Assembly (NCBI GenBank): GCA_024516035.1
Contig: CM044957.1
Location: forward strand, 45,297,547 to 45,361,546
Source of the DNA: Bactericera cockerelli
Lineage: Eukaryota > Arthropoda > Insecta > Hemiptera > Triozidae
Length of the DNA stretch: 64,000 bases
Direction: 5' to 3'
Both the position numbers and the translations under genes were made by a program. Every line of letters starts with the position of its first letter. The first letter of the stretch is position 1. Shown here piece after piece: positions 41,401 to 52,520 of this stretch. The notes under the pieces were generated by a model that ran no database searches, was not told the origin of the DNA, and saw nothing but the letters and a program-made list of their open reading frames with translations.

Positions 41401-44386
41401 TCTATTATCAAAGCCGTGTCAATAAGAATGAGGGGGATGAGGAAGAAAGTGCGGGGTGTTGAATGTGAAGATGGGGCAGGAATGATGGTAATTGAAAGTT
41501 GTTAAAAATTGAAAGAAAGAAGAAAAAAAAAGTATCACATATTCATTCATTAAAAAAATTTTTTTTCGGGACTCTGTTGAGGCTGCTTACTTTTAATAAC
41601 ATGGTTAGATTATTTCATGTGGTACCAGTGCTACCCTAGGGCCTAGGGTACAGGGCTCCATTGTTTTCACGACCTTAGGTGTAACTGTTTAACTTGAAAG
41701 TCTCTATAAAGACATTTCATTGGTAACTTAAAAAACTATTTCCAGTTTATGCTATTATGATTTCTTTGTAAAAGGTAGCTAAAGAACTTCTGTATCTACA
41801 ATAATAACTACCTCTGTTTTTATTAGATTTTTTTCCTCTATGTATAGTACATTCTGGCTGGGGGACTATAAACAGGGAGTAGACCAGCATTGGCTTGGTT
41901 CTGGGGGCCCTTGTCAATTATTAGCCTCCTTGTATAGACAGTGGTAGAAGTGCTGAGTCATTCCTCCACTGTCTGGCTACCATCGTTCACGATGACGCCA
42001 CCCTATGATGATGATAGTACATTTGTATTCACCTTTCAAAGAAGCAACTTTTTGGGTCACAAACTTGTTTCAGTAAGGTTAATTTCAATAAAATTAAAAA
42101 AAAAGTGCACTGTAAGTCAACTGTTAACACACAAGCCTGGTGATCCAGGTAGCGTAGAGATCCATTGGTTTGCATTAAACCTAGTGCATGAATTTTTCAT
42201 TGATTTGAGTTTGTGACCACATAATAATAAAACTGAGGGTTAAGTGGTAGAAAATGATTTGAGCATCAACCTCACCTGGTGGTTACTTTACACTTAAGAG
42301 TGTTATTATTATTAATTTTGAGTTTCAAGAATAGCTTCTAAGTTTAGTCTAAAATTGTTATAAATGGGATTGACATTTCACCCTTTATTTCTTGATATTT
42401 TTTTGGAAAAAGTTTCCCTCAGAATTCTTTTCTTTTCTGAGTTTTATCATAGGTTGGATATTATAGTTTGTGGGTTTGGTGATCACTTTCGTTGGAGATT
42501 AATTCTTATTCTTCAAATTTGAAAACTGTCATTTGTTTAGAAAATGATAGCTTTATTTAATTAGGGCTTCAAAAGAACAGCTTTTGGTTTTGATTTTTTG
42601 TGTAGAAAACTTGAGAAGGACTCTGAACCTCAAAAAATGATGAGATCTGTTTGAGTTGTTTTTTATGGCATATTAGTTGGTTAATTTACCTGCCCAGAGT
42701 TGATCAATGTCATGTTTATCTTCTTTTTGTGTATCCTCTTCTTTTTCTGAAATATTGTCAGTTGATTTCTCTTCTAATTCAACTCTTCTTCTTTTACTGA
42801 AAATATAATTATTTTACCTTTTACTCAAAAATATTATCAAATGTACATTATGTAAAGGAAAATTATTTTACCTTTGCATTTCTACAATGTATAAGTCTTA
42901 CTATAGTTTGAGGGCATATCTACAGGATCCACCAAAAAAAGAGCCGAATATCTATAGAATGTATTTAATTTTTTTTTTTTTTAATGCTGAATCATGTGTG
43001 CTATTATATCAAGAGGGAAACATTTTCTACTGGATTTTGATCCAGGGGAGTCAATTTTGGAACCTTAATTGGAACTCTTTGAGATACATCTCTGAAAACT
43101 AACTGAATTGTGTTTTTGTAAAAATTGCTGAACACATGTTGTGCAATTTGAGATAGTTAAATTTTCATATCTTTTTATACACCATTAGCTTTACAAGAAG
43201 AAATGTCAAGGGTTCAGCCTTTTATTAGAAATTCCAAGACCTATCTGTTTTTACTAGTTTCTGATAAATAAATGCTATCAGTCTTGTTGTTTAGTCAAAA
43301 GTAAAAACAGGGCCAGGTTTAGTTCAATTTAATGTTAAAAATGGTAAAATCTGTGTGAATTCCGAGTCTCCAGCCCTGTTTTCAATACCAAATTATTATT
43401 TAAACATTTTTCATTTAAGAGATCACAAAAAAAAAAGATAAAAAGAAGAAAGACATGGGTACAATTTTACATATTATATCATCCAAAAAAGTAAATAAAT
43501 GACCCTATAATTTACCTCTTCTTGATTCCTTTAGTGCTCTTGGTTGGCTCACTACTATCTTTGTCTTGACAACTCTCATCATCACCACTACTATCTTCTT
43601 CAGACAGTTTACCATCTTCCTCTGTTGAAAAATGTTTAAGCAAAATTTTGTTACCTAGTTTATAAAAAGTAGGGAACATGATGTGTTTTTCTATATAAAA
43701 AAAATCTGGGAATTTCAATATACTATAATTTAATCCACATACTTACACAAAGTTTATTTCCACTATAATCAGATGTATTGTGTTCATTGAGAGAAAAAAA
43801 TGCTCCTATTTTAAAAAAATAACATGGGTATATCAAAATACATAATTATTATGTATATACCTATATCCATATCATTTACTGTGCATTGAGTGCAATATTG
43901 TATTTTGAAAATGTTGTTCCAATGGTCTCACCCATGGAAAAATATGTAATGTCTCAACCTGTCCTGTAAAATCATCTTGGTCCTCCTGTTCTGTAAATTA
44001 GTTTGAGGGCAGACATATTAGACATTTTTGTAATACCTCTGTTACACTAAGTCTTTATAAGTCATGACTTGGAACTCAATTTTGTCATAAATCAGGAGTT
44101 CAACCATCCAAGTCCTAACCTCACGGGAAATCACTCAACTTCAGTGACAAAATGAGTACTGGTGTATTCAATGTGCCATCAGCATTGGCTTTTACCATAT
44201 TACTTTTGTTATTTTAACTTTTTCAACACACCAAAGGTCCTTACTGGTCCAGCTATACCATCTTCAGAAAGAAAAGGCAATAGTCATAACTGTTGAAACA
44301 TGATGTACTGATACAATAAACATACCTGGCACAAAGTCTTCATCACTGTCATCTGAAGAAGGAAGATTTTGATCTAATTCAGCCAT
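38421..44386 (-). CDS. CFDP1: CFDP1 / BCNT (craniofacial development protein 1, SWC5-like)
   Basis: Six coding exons with compatible phases: 44326-44386, 43516-43621, 42690-42796, 39692-39809, 38884-39078, 38421-38517; 227 aa. The N-terminal two thirds is acidic and Ser-rich ([29 protein letters not shown]) with Lys-rich patches, and has the DQLWA motif found before the core in this family. The C-terminal BCNT domain, about residues 150-227, carries [37 protein letters not shown] and the [12 protein letters not shown] end. Known role: a subunit of SRCAP/SWR1-type chromatin remodelling (H2A.Z exchange) in the nucleus; Drosophila YETI is the fly homologue. Intron 3 (39810-42689) contains an antisense reverse-transcriptase element. 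Confidence 0.92.
38555..38625 (-). repeat. Hairpin-rich repeat (partial)
   Basis: GTGGCGTCATCGTGAACGAT, GACAGTGGAGGAATGACTCA, CACTTCCACCACTGTTTTTA. In CFDP1 intron 5. Confidence 0.75.
39852..41463 (+). pseudogene. 5'-truncated reverse-transcriptase element, one in-frame stop
   Basis: One frame runs from about 39852 to TGA near 41463, broken by a single TAA at 40791-40793. In order: RT motif [12 protein letters not shown], catalytic YADD ([12 protein letters not shown]), a connector region, then [17 protein letters not shown], a CCHC knuckle, and after it [13 protein letters not shown], which may belong to a PD-(D/E)XK-type nuclease. Fingers and the N-terminal part are missing, as in 5'-truncated non-LTR insertions; the 3' flank is A-rich (about 41515-41530). 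The CCHC-plus-nuclease order is that of non-LTR elements with restriction-like endonuclease; clade not assigned. A palindrome at 40227-40256 lies within the frame. It is antisense to CFDP1. Confidence 0.8.
41855..42010 (+). repeat. Hairpin-rich repeat (full, plus)
   Basis: GGCTGGGGGACTATAAACAG, GGGCCCTTGTCAATTATTAG, GACAGTGGTAGAAGTGCTGA with near-complement, CATCGTTCACGATGACGCC. The best single full copy. Confidence 0.85.
42107..42312 (+). repeat. tRNA-headed SINE family A (decayed, plus)
   Basis: AGTGCACTGTAAGTCAACTG, GGTGATCCAGGTAGCGTAGA, box B decayed; body GTTTGTGACCACATAATAAT intact. CFDP1 intron 3. Confidence 0.8.
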
Positions 44387-44769
44387 GGAGGAAATGGATT
44401 TTATCTAGCAATTTTATGTTTTATAGACAAAGGAATGATTTAAATGAAACACCAAGAACGAAAGCTTGAGAACATACAACAAAATCTGCTAGGAACTCAG
44501 AAATTTAGCTATAAAATACCAGAATATTTATATTTTTTAATTGAACATTAATTAAAATTAAAAAAGATAACACAGTATTACAAAAAAAAATTTACCAACT
44601 GATCTGAACTGTAGATGAAGTTATCATCGAATCAATCGAATGACTCAAATTTTCAACAGGGTTCAAAAAACGGTTAGAAAATCTTCTCATGAACTATACA
44701 TTCAGGGTTGCCAGATGTGGGATGATGAAATTAGTGCTTTTTTTTAAACGTCGCTTTCAACGACTGGGG

Positions 44770-44860
44770 TTTTACCCTCCATTCGCTGGTAACTTTTAAA
44801 CCAGCTCCTAAAATTACCCTCACCCAGCCTGGAGGGACTGGAATTAGCCAGCATCAGGGT
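44770..44860 (-). repeat. SINE D fragment (minus)
   Basis: GGGGTTTTACCCTCCATTCG CTGG and ACCCTCACCCAGCCTGGAGG; middle part of the element only. Confidence 0.55.
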
Positions 44861-44957
44861 CCAGTGGCGAAAGTAAATGTTTTTTTGTTGGTATTTTTCC
44901 GGTTATCCTAATTCCTCTTCTATAAAATAAGACCAATTTGAGTTAAGTACATTAAAA

Positions 44958-45185
44958 GTGGAAGGTCCCGGGTTCAAACCGCCGCGCCGACAAAAAATTG
45001 TATTCAAAATTTGGTTACAGTTGTTTGTAAGGTATACCTTCCGGTGCGCTCGTGTTGACCCAGCACCAAAATGGGAAGTATTGTGTCACTTCTCGCCCAT
45101 CAGAGGGGAGACATACTCGTACTACGGGATGGGCAGGCTAAAACACAGACCAAAAGTGTCTCCTGTTTCATGGCGACGAAATGAA
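44958..45185 (+). repeat. SINE G, head truncated (plus)
   Basis: GGAAGGTCCCGGGTTCAAAC CGCCGCGCCGAC, CTTCTCGCCCATCAGAGGGG, GGGATGGGCAGGCTAAAACA, TCTCCTGTTTCATGGCGACG. Confidence 0.8.
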
Positions 45186-45409
45186 AAAGGCTGTGAAACT
45201 CATCTTAAAAAAAAATCTACGTCAGAGCATTTCTTGCAAAATATATCGATCCAATCTCCCGCCAAGTGTTAAATCATCGCTGGAGGGAAAACTCCAGTTG
45301 AGGTATTAAATTAATGAGGTTCAATCTTTTTATTGTTATTGTGTTATGGATTAATGTGTACATGTGGTTTTGTGAGTTTAAAAAGAATAAATAAACAAAT
45401 CAAAGCCAC

Positions 45410-45579
45410 AATGTCAGGTATATGTAATATTAATATAAAACTAGGATTCTTTAAATTTTCACTTACTTTTCGACTTAAGTTTCGCCTAGGCTCGTAGGCT
45501 TGATCACGATTACTTTAAAGAATCCTAGTGTTATGGATTTAAAGAATCCTTCTTTTATATTAATATTACACCTAACATT
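45410..45579. mobile_element. Foldback element, ~34-bp near-perfect arms
   Basis: Left TGTAATATTAATATAAAA then GGATTCTTTAAAT (45423-45456); right is its complement (45537-45570) with two mismatches. Pairing extends out through AATGTCAGG/CCTAACATT. An extra TTTAAAGAATCCTAG sits inside the right side. No ORF. Confidence 0.85.
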
Positions 45580-45734
45580 ACTTAAGTAAAGTAATCCAAA
45601 TTTGGATTTTTAATATGAACCTGATAACAAATAATTCCCCACAATGTCAGCCAAAGAAATCATCAGAGAGAGTTATATTTTAAAGTTTTTAGTTATACAC
45701 TAAAAACTTTAAAAAAGACGATTCAGAATAAAAG

Positions 45735-46070
45735 AAGTGGCATGCTGATTGCTGACATAGGGGGTCTATTTGCTGCACGACAATGCCATAAAGGAACTAC
45801 TGGATTCGTTTGGATGAGATGTTTTGAACCACCCTGCCCATTTTCCTGATATGGCACCTTCAGATTACCACATGGTCACTACCTTGAAGATGCTCATGGG
45901 AGGAAAAAAAAAGTTTTCAACCGACGGCAACGAGAAGGTAGAGAAGTGGACGAAGGAGCTGGCGGGATATTTGAGGCAGGCATTTAAAAATTGATCCCTC
46001 ACCTCGACACCTGTATCGAAAGGGATGCCGATTACGTTGAAAAGTGTAATTTACCCACATAAACATTACC
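45735..46070 (+). pseudogene. Mariner-family transposase fossil (C-terminal half)
   Basis: Across frameshifts one can read LLHDNA (second D), then HPAHFPDMAPSDYH (third D block), GGKKKFSTDGNEKVEKWTKE, LAGYF, and LIPHLDTCIERDADYVEK, which is the mariner C-terminus. Stops and an A-run break the frame. The N-terminal HTH and first D are absent. Confidence 0.85.
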
Positions 46071-46264
46071 AGGTTTTTTTGTGAGGCCTACACAAATTAA
46101 GTACTCTCACTTTATGGACATGACTCGTAATAGCACTAAGCGAACAGATCAATGGAGGGTTACGGAACTATAGAACTTGGTAGTTTAGTAACTTGCGCGA
46201 TATCTGAAGTTTTGACTTTTTAAATCAAATCCTCGACAGACCCAGCATGGTAGGATCGAACATG

Positions 46265-46385
46265 CCGTTGACATTAGCACCGCCCTTGATCAAGTTTTGT
46301 TTTGTTAATTTTAATTTCTATGTATGTATATATTCTATGTCATTTGTAAATAAAACTTGATCCAACATGTTTAATAATAACATGA
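46265..46385 (+). repeat. Repeat M (plus)
   Basis: GCACCGCCCTTGATCAAGTT, ATGTATGTATATATTCTATG, AATAAAACTTGATCCAACAT. The short arms GATCAAGTTTT / AAAACTTGATC are inverted. Confidence 0.75.
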
Positions 46386-46819
46386 ATGAAATTCTGAATT
46401 AACCAGTGTTAATAGAATATTCTAATCTATATTATAATTATGTATAATAAATTAATGACCTACATGTGTCATAACCAGCTAGAGTTATTTCGTTAAATAA
46501 CGACAGTTACATGGTAAAGCCAGGACAAGCAACTGATAAAATACCGTACGCGTAGTGGAATAAAATTGTTTTCTTGCAAACTTGGTTTATAAAAATACAA
46601 GTCCTCCCAGCATAGGCATATCACCGTTCGCACAACTTGATGGAATCAAAAAAAAAAAAAAAAAAAAAATGTCACTGGACAAGATTACCGTACGCTTGAA
46701 TGAAATGTTCCAAAAATATAACAAAAATACTGTGGCCCACGGATTTACAATTTACTACAGTAGTAAAATAGATTCCAAAGTTTTTCTGTCAAAACTTGTT
46801 TGATTATATTATTATAATC

Positions 46820-47325
46820 AATATAAAGATAAAGAGCTAGTTATTCGTGTTATTATGTCACAATTTTACGGGTTAGCATCGACATTACGAGAACTAATGC
46901 TTATGCATGATATCTCCAAACAACCATCATTTTCCAATATCAATCTCGTAATGCCGCTACTGGTCGTTGCCCACTCTACAACTACCCCAACTGTCCTCAC
47001 GAGGCTAGAGTAGGACCCGACATCTAAAATACAAAGCCGAAAAAATCCGACCCTGCTGGGATTCGAACCCAGGTCACCTGGAGTGCAAGCCGAGCATGCT
47101 ACCGCTAGGCCAAGGTGACTACTAAGAAGTCACCGTGGCAGAATGAGTTAGCGCGCTAGGCGTTGCACGCACGGTGACCTGGGTTCGATCCCCAGCGGGG
47201 CACGATTTTTTCTGCTCTGTTCTTGGGTGTATGGGTTCCACTCATACCTCGTGAGGAAAAATGAGTAGCTGCTTTAATGTGAGCATCGACCAGTGGCGGA
47301 ATTATAAGCAAAAATAAGATATTGG
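46820..47325. repeat. Composite inverted SINE pair: C (minus) joined to B (plus)
   Basis: 46820-47121 is a long family C copy in reverse (tail ATAAAGATAAAGAGCTAGTT at left; box B complement GGATTCGAACCCAGGTCACC). 47129-47325 is family B in plus. The joint is the same as at 20130-20150. Confidence 0.87.
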
Positions 47326-47329
47326 GATT

Positions 47330-48654
47330 ATATCATTATACCTGAATTCTAATCCTCAACTCAGGGACCACCTCACTCTTGCAGTAAATGAACAATGAAC
47401 AAAAATTACTCATGTAATAAATTCCTATTCCACAAATTTTTTGTTTTTTATCTGTCATTTTTTTTGGTTCATTGCAAACGTAGGGTATTTATATATAAAA
47501 AAAATTTGTGATGTCTGCTTTGACTGTATCAAGTAGTGTGAATAGTAGATATTTTCCTTATTTTTTCACAAAATGTGCAAAAAAATGGTAATCAACTTTT
47601 CAAAGTATCTTGATGTGTAGAATTCACCATATTTTTTGTTGCTACTTTGAAACCACCATATATTATAAAATATGAGCTCATAATAAATGTATGTTGTGTA
47701 TAGCTAAGAGAGAAAGAAAATGAATGGGTTAGAGGGGGAAAAAATGGTGTTAGTGATGTCTGGGTATTATGTTGAGGTTGAAATGGAAGTGGGCTGGACA
47801 ACAGATGTACGTTGGACTTGTTAAATCCTTATTATTATTTAATTCTTTATTTGTAAATTCATATACATTTATATACATACAAAATATGTTGAGTACAAAG
47901 AAATAGATATATAAAATTTGGAAATACTAAAATAAGAAAAGAGAAAATAAAAATAAATATATACATTTGTCCACACTAAAGGGACAATTTATGTATATAG
48001 TATATACATAATCCTTGCTTGGATACCTCAAGATAGTTATAGGCTAAAGTAAGACCAATTGGTAGGTAGAGAGACTTGAGGAAGTTTGGTGGTGTTAACT
48101 GAATGAACAAAGCTCAGGATAGAACCCACCCATTGCATAAATTTATCTTTTTTAACTCTTTAGTTCTAATGGTGCAGTAAAAATCTATGAATATAAGTGT
48201 TTATTATTATATATTATTACTTATTACAAAATTTAATCATAGAAAATAGATAATTTTACCTACAATACAAACTGCATCAATTTTCTCTGACTTGCACTGC
48301 CCTAATTTTCCTACCCAATGTATTGAGAAAACTCAAAACTTCAGTAAACTTTATATTGTTGAAAAATTGTAATTTGTTTTTCAACAGAAAATTGGTATTT
48401 TCTATTGCCTGACAGAATTTCATTGTTAGGTTTATTTTGTATCAGCTGTAGATAGTGTAATATCATAATCTTGCTTTTTGCTACAGTTGAAATTTCTCTT
48501 AACAAATAGTTTTAATTTCAAAGATACCGATATCATTTTAAAATTCAGACAAGATCAGTTGGGATCACTATTACAATCATGAAAATTTCAGACTGAGAGG
48601 CATATACCTAGAACAATATCACAGTCTTAAGATTTAAAAAAATATATTGGGTTT
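47330..48654. other. Intergenic, AT-rich, nothing recognised
   Basis: 3' flank of UGCG. Only simple A/T-rich sequence, including TATTTATATACATAC-like runs near 47860-48010. No exon-like stretch on either strand. Confidence 0.5.
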
Positions 48655-50800
48655 TTATACCTGAATGTATGGTTTACATTCATCTACTAACTCTGCTATA
48701 CCACCCCATTTTAGTTTATAAGATCTTGTTCTCCATTTTATAACAGGATCCCATATTGATGTGAAAAACACCCAAGGCCCAAGAACCTCTCGGAAAAGCC
48801 AGCAAACAATAAGGTGAAATTTACTAAATGGCAAAGAACCATTCTGAATAACTGAAATAAGTATGGCATCTAACAAGAACCAAGCAAGAATGTGAACCAA
48901 ATAAAATACAGCTGCATCTATTTGAAAGAGAAAGGAAACAGCCCAACTGGCACAAGCTCCCAATATAAGGCACTCGGACAGTGGTTCACAAACCAAGGTG
49001 AATGGTGCCATGGCAATCCTCAGCTTGACCCATCTACTTAATCTGTTTTTAAAACTAGTAACATCACAGTGACCTGAATTCTGCCATGCTGGTTGTCCAC
49101 TGATGGTGATCTTCCACCCTTGTTCAGATACTGCTCGAGCAAAGAAAAGGTCTTCTGCTAAGTAGGAAGAAAATGCTTTTATTCCACCCAAATCTTCAAA
49201 TATTGATTTTCTAGTCAATGTAGACATACCTGCAACAAAAGACACATTTAAAATAATCAGCACATAAGGTTAGCAAAATAATAATAATATTAAATTATTT
49301 ATACTGTCCAATTAGGACTAATGAGTCTCATCATTCCAGCAGTAATTCCAAGAAATATTATGTGGTCAAAATCCCAAATGAGACAGTAACTTATCAGATC
49401 CAAACTGGGTTTTGAAACCACAACCATTTGGAAAAAGGGAGGAAAATTTGACTATATTTTTTTTCTATTGAAATACCTTTGAAAGCCTTTTATTATTGCT
49501 GAATCAGAAAAAAGCAGACATGTGTTTGTGACGTCATATTTAGTAAGTTAAATTTTTCTCTCTACATGTTTCTTACGGAACTTTTTTTCTAACAAATTTT
49601 TCATTATGTTTTGGGTAATCTCCCTCTGATTTTTTGGAATTTATATCAGGAATCAATTGGGGTTTTTTCCCAGGGATTTTTTTGTATTCTAGACTTTGAA
49701 TGTTTGTTACTCATAATATAGTTCCTTTAAAATTTTGTTAGGAATTGTTTCATGTATTCAGAATTATTTAAAAGAAATGATTTTCAAATACCAAGGGTAA
49801 TTTTTTTTTCACACTGACCAAATGTAATTTTTTTTTATAGTGAAAACAAATTGACTCATATATTCATATGACATGTTATTCCATTTTAATCCTGAAGTGA
49901 GGTACAATTATATTAATAGTTACTGACAAATTAAAACCTTACAAAACTTATAAAATCTGCAAAATAATGCCTCTATAGGTATACAAATCTTGGCCAAGTA
50001 CCTATAAGGCTACATAATTCAGTAAATCATCTTACCCCACATTACCTTCATTCTCCGATCTCTCATCTAAAGCTATAATATCTCATAATTAGTAATTATC
50101 CCCATCTCTTATACTGAATCTTTCATAAAATGAACAGATACTTGGTTGATTACTCACCTGTGTGACAAGGTATCTGCAGAAAATTAGCTGCCAAGTAAAT
50201 TCTTGCTTGAGCTGTTCCAAAATATGTCTTTTCTAAAGCAGCAGCAAATCCTTTTCTATCCCATGTGAAGGGCATCTGATGTACAAGTCCAACATCAGGC
50301 TTCAAATGATTAACCATGTCAAGCAATGTATCCTCCTTCATTCGAATCCCACTGTCTGATATCAGAATTAATTCATGTTTGGCTGCTTTGTATCCTGGCT
50401 GCATGTTATTGATTTTTGGATTCACGCCTACTACTTGACCACCTATGAACACACTAGTATCTACATTTGGATATTTTTTACACAATTTTTCAACAAGAGG
50501 CACTGCAGCATCAAGATCATCTTCAAAACAGAAGCATATTTCATATTTTGGATAAGACATGGTGAAAAATGTCTCTAAATTAGTGTAGAGATTAGGATCA
50601 ACTCCTAGCAGAGGTTTGATGATGGTAACTCCAGGGTAAGGCATTTCTTGAGGTAATAGAGGAACTTTAGGATGTAACTTGTATTTACCATAAAAGATAG
50701 CTGCCAAATGTATAAACCACATCCCAAACCAAAACACAAAGAAAAACACTGCAAATCCACTCAGTGTGTACATTAGGGAGGTTAAAGAAACGTCCAACAT
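48655..50800 (-). CDS. UGCG: Ceramide glucosyltransferase (GlcT/UGCG)
   Basis: Two coding exons, 50158-50800 and 48655-49229, joined in phase (codon split G|GT); 405 aa (human 394). It transfers glucose from UDP-glucose to ceramide on the cytosolic face of the Golgi, the first step of glucosylceramide-based glycolipids. GT21 signatures: N-terminal membrane anchor about residues 8-34 (GFAVFFFVFWFGMWFIHLAA); VTIIKPLLGVDPNLYTNLET; D1 at D94 (CFEDD); FIGGQVVGVNPKINNMQPGY; D2 at D149 (ISDSGIR); D3 at D241 (YLAEDLFFA); and the RxxRW acceptor motif at 277-281 (RLSRW). C-terminal hydrophobic segments follow. An in-frame stop upstream supports the chosen ATG. The C-terminal tail (CKPYIQV) differs from vertebrates. 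Confidence 0.95.
49280..49440 (-). repeat. SINE E remnant (minus)
   Basis: ATACTGTCCAATTAGGACTA, CATTCCAGCAGTAATTCCAA, GGTTTTGAAACCACAACCAT. In the UGCG intron. Confidence 0.6.
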
Positions 50801-51257
50801 TTCTGTCGATTTTGCTGGTGCTATCTAATCATTACACTTAATTTTCTTATTGGTTTATTTAGTTACATTTAAAAATTAAATTACAAGGAAAATAGGAAAA
50901 GTCCTTTCAATTTGTTACATAAATTATTACTCATCTTTACTGATTACATAAATTATGTTTTAGAAGCTAACAACTAACATCTTTTCTGAAAAAAATATAT
51001 GGAAATATATACAGGGTTCGGCGAAATCTTTAGACTCTCTTTTTGTTTGTTCAAAAATCCCTTTTTCTCTTTTTTTATAAAGTAATCTTCCCTTTCTGCG
51101 ATATGAAAATTATGAAGATTTTATTAACCAAAATGGATTTATAAAATTCTTGCTTCCATTTCTTTATTCCTGGTTAAGTTTTCATTTTTCCATTGTTTAG
51201 CTTTCAAAGTACCGAAACATATTTTTCTTTCACGAAAAAAAACCGAACCTGGATTTT

Positions 51258-51960
51258 TACTTTCCTTATCCTATAATAAGGAAAGTATTGTATTCGTCGA
51301 AAATTTCACCTACCCAGGTTTTCACATTTCTGGACGAATCATAGCCTCAGGATACCAAAAAAGTTGTTTTCAGCCATTGGTCCGTGCGTCTGTCTGTCTG
51401 TCTGTCTGTGTGTCTGTGTGTGAACAGGATATCTCGAGAACGGTAAGAGATAGAGACTTGAAATTTTGTATGGAAATTAATTTTATACACTAGACGAACC
51501 ACGAAACTTTTGGTTGAAATCGGCCGCATTCCACGGCCGCAGGGCCGCAAATATTAGCCACAAGCGCCGCTTCTTTGAATTGGTTAAAGATACAAAAAAA
51601 GTTGTAGAACAACATTTTCTTAGAATGCAAAAATAATAGGGGTCTATTCTGATCATTTTTTTGATATCTTGAACTTTTTGGACCTCGGCTCCAATTTACC
51701 GGTATTTTGGAGGGACCCGCTTTGACTAACTTTTTTATTATTCATCCTAGTTGGGGGTTGTGACATATCAAATTGAATGATTTTGAAGTGCTGATTACGA
51801 ATTCGGCATTTATTTTTAGTTATCTGTTACTGTTGAGTCACCAGTGGCGGAATTCGAGTCCTTTTTGGGGGATAAGGAAAGTCGTGTGATGTTTACACCA
51901 GATTTTTTTTTAATGCGGCTATACACCTATTGCCCTTTTCTTATAATAAAAGAGAGTATT
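51258..51960 (+). repeat. Palindrome-capped dispersed element
   Basis: Starts with TACTTTCCTTAT..ATAAGGAAAGTA (12-bp arms). Contains a GTCT microsatellite (51388-51420), CAGGATATCTCGAGAACGGT, CACGAAACTTTTGGTTGAAA, CCAGTGGCGGAATTCGAGTC and GTGTGATGTTTACACCAGAT; the last also at 27715-27745. No ORF of note. Confidence 0.65.
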
Positions 51961-52229
51961 GTATTTATTTTTGTATATTTTGTTGGAAGAAATAAAAATC
52001 TTCCGAAAAACACTAATATAAAATATGATGGATTTTTCCCCCCCGTTCCCCCCGAAAATAATGGTCATGGTCAGTGCCATTTTTGAACCCTGTTCTAAAA
52101 ATTTCTCAAACATTATGACTTTACGTTTCTCATACATAGCAAGTAGTATGTTGGTCGTTAATTTTTGAATTTTCGAAATTCAAATTTTATTTTATTTTTA
52201 TTCATCAAATTGTGATTGTGAAGACGCTG

Positions 52230-52400
52230 AACACTTCATGATGCTGGCAAGCTGGTATACTGACCCAAACCAGGCTGGGTCATGGGTAAGCTCAAACAGG
52301 GTAGCAGGTTTGTGAGTTTCCTATGAATGGAGGGTAATATCCCCCTCTTGAGATGACCTAGCTGTTGAAAGGGACGTAAAACCCCAGTTAATAATAAAAA
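52230..52400 (+). repeat. SINE D-like remnant
   Basis: ATGCTGGCAAGCTGGTATAC, CCAGGCTGGGTCATGGGTAA, ATGAATGGAGGGTAATATCC CCCTC and AAAGGGACGTAAAACCCC follow the order of family D's body. Confidence 0.5.
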
Positions 52401-52520
52401 TTGGCAATTGAAAGTTAAGTCAAAATTTTAAACATTTTTTTACCTACATACTATGTCCTCTGAATTAAAACGGGGGGAACTTATGCAAATATTAGATATA
52501 CAAGTATTTTTAATAACAAG

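Larger units (their letters stand above)
50801..52520. other. Divergent intergenic region, UGCG / coiled-coil gene
   Basis: About 1.7 kb head-to-head spacer that should hold both promoters. The right half is taken up by the palindrome-bearing repeat (51258-51960) and a SINE D-like remnant (52230-52400). No convincing TATA box or initiator chosen. Confidence 0.45.
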
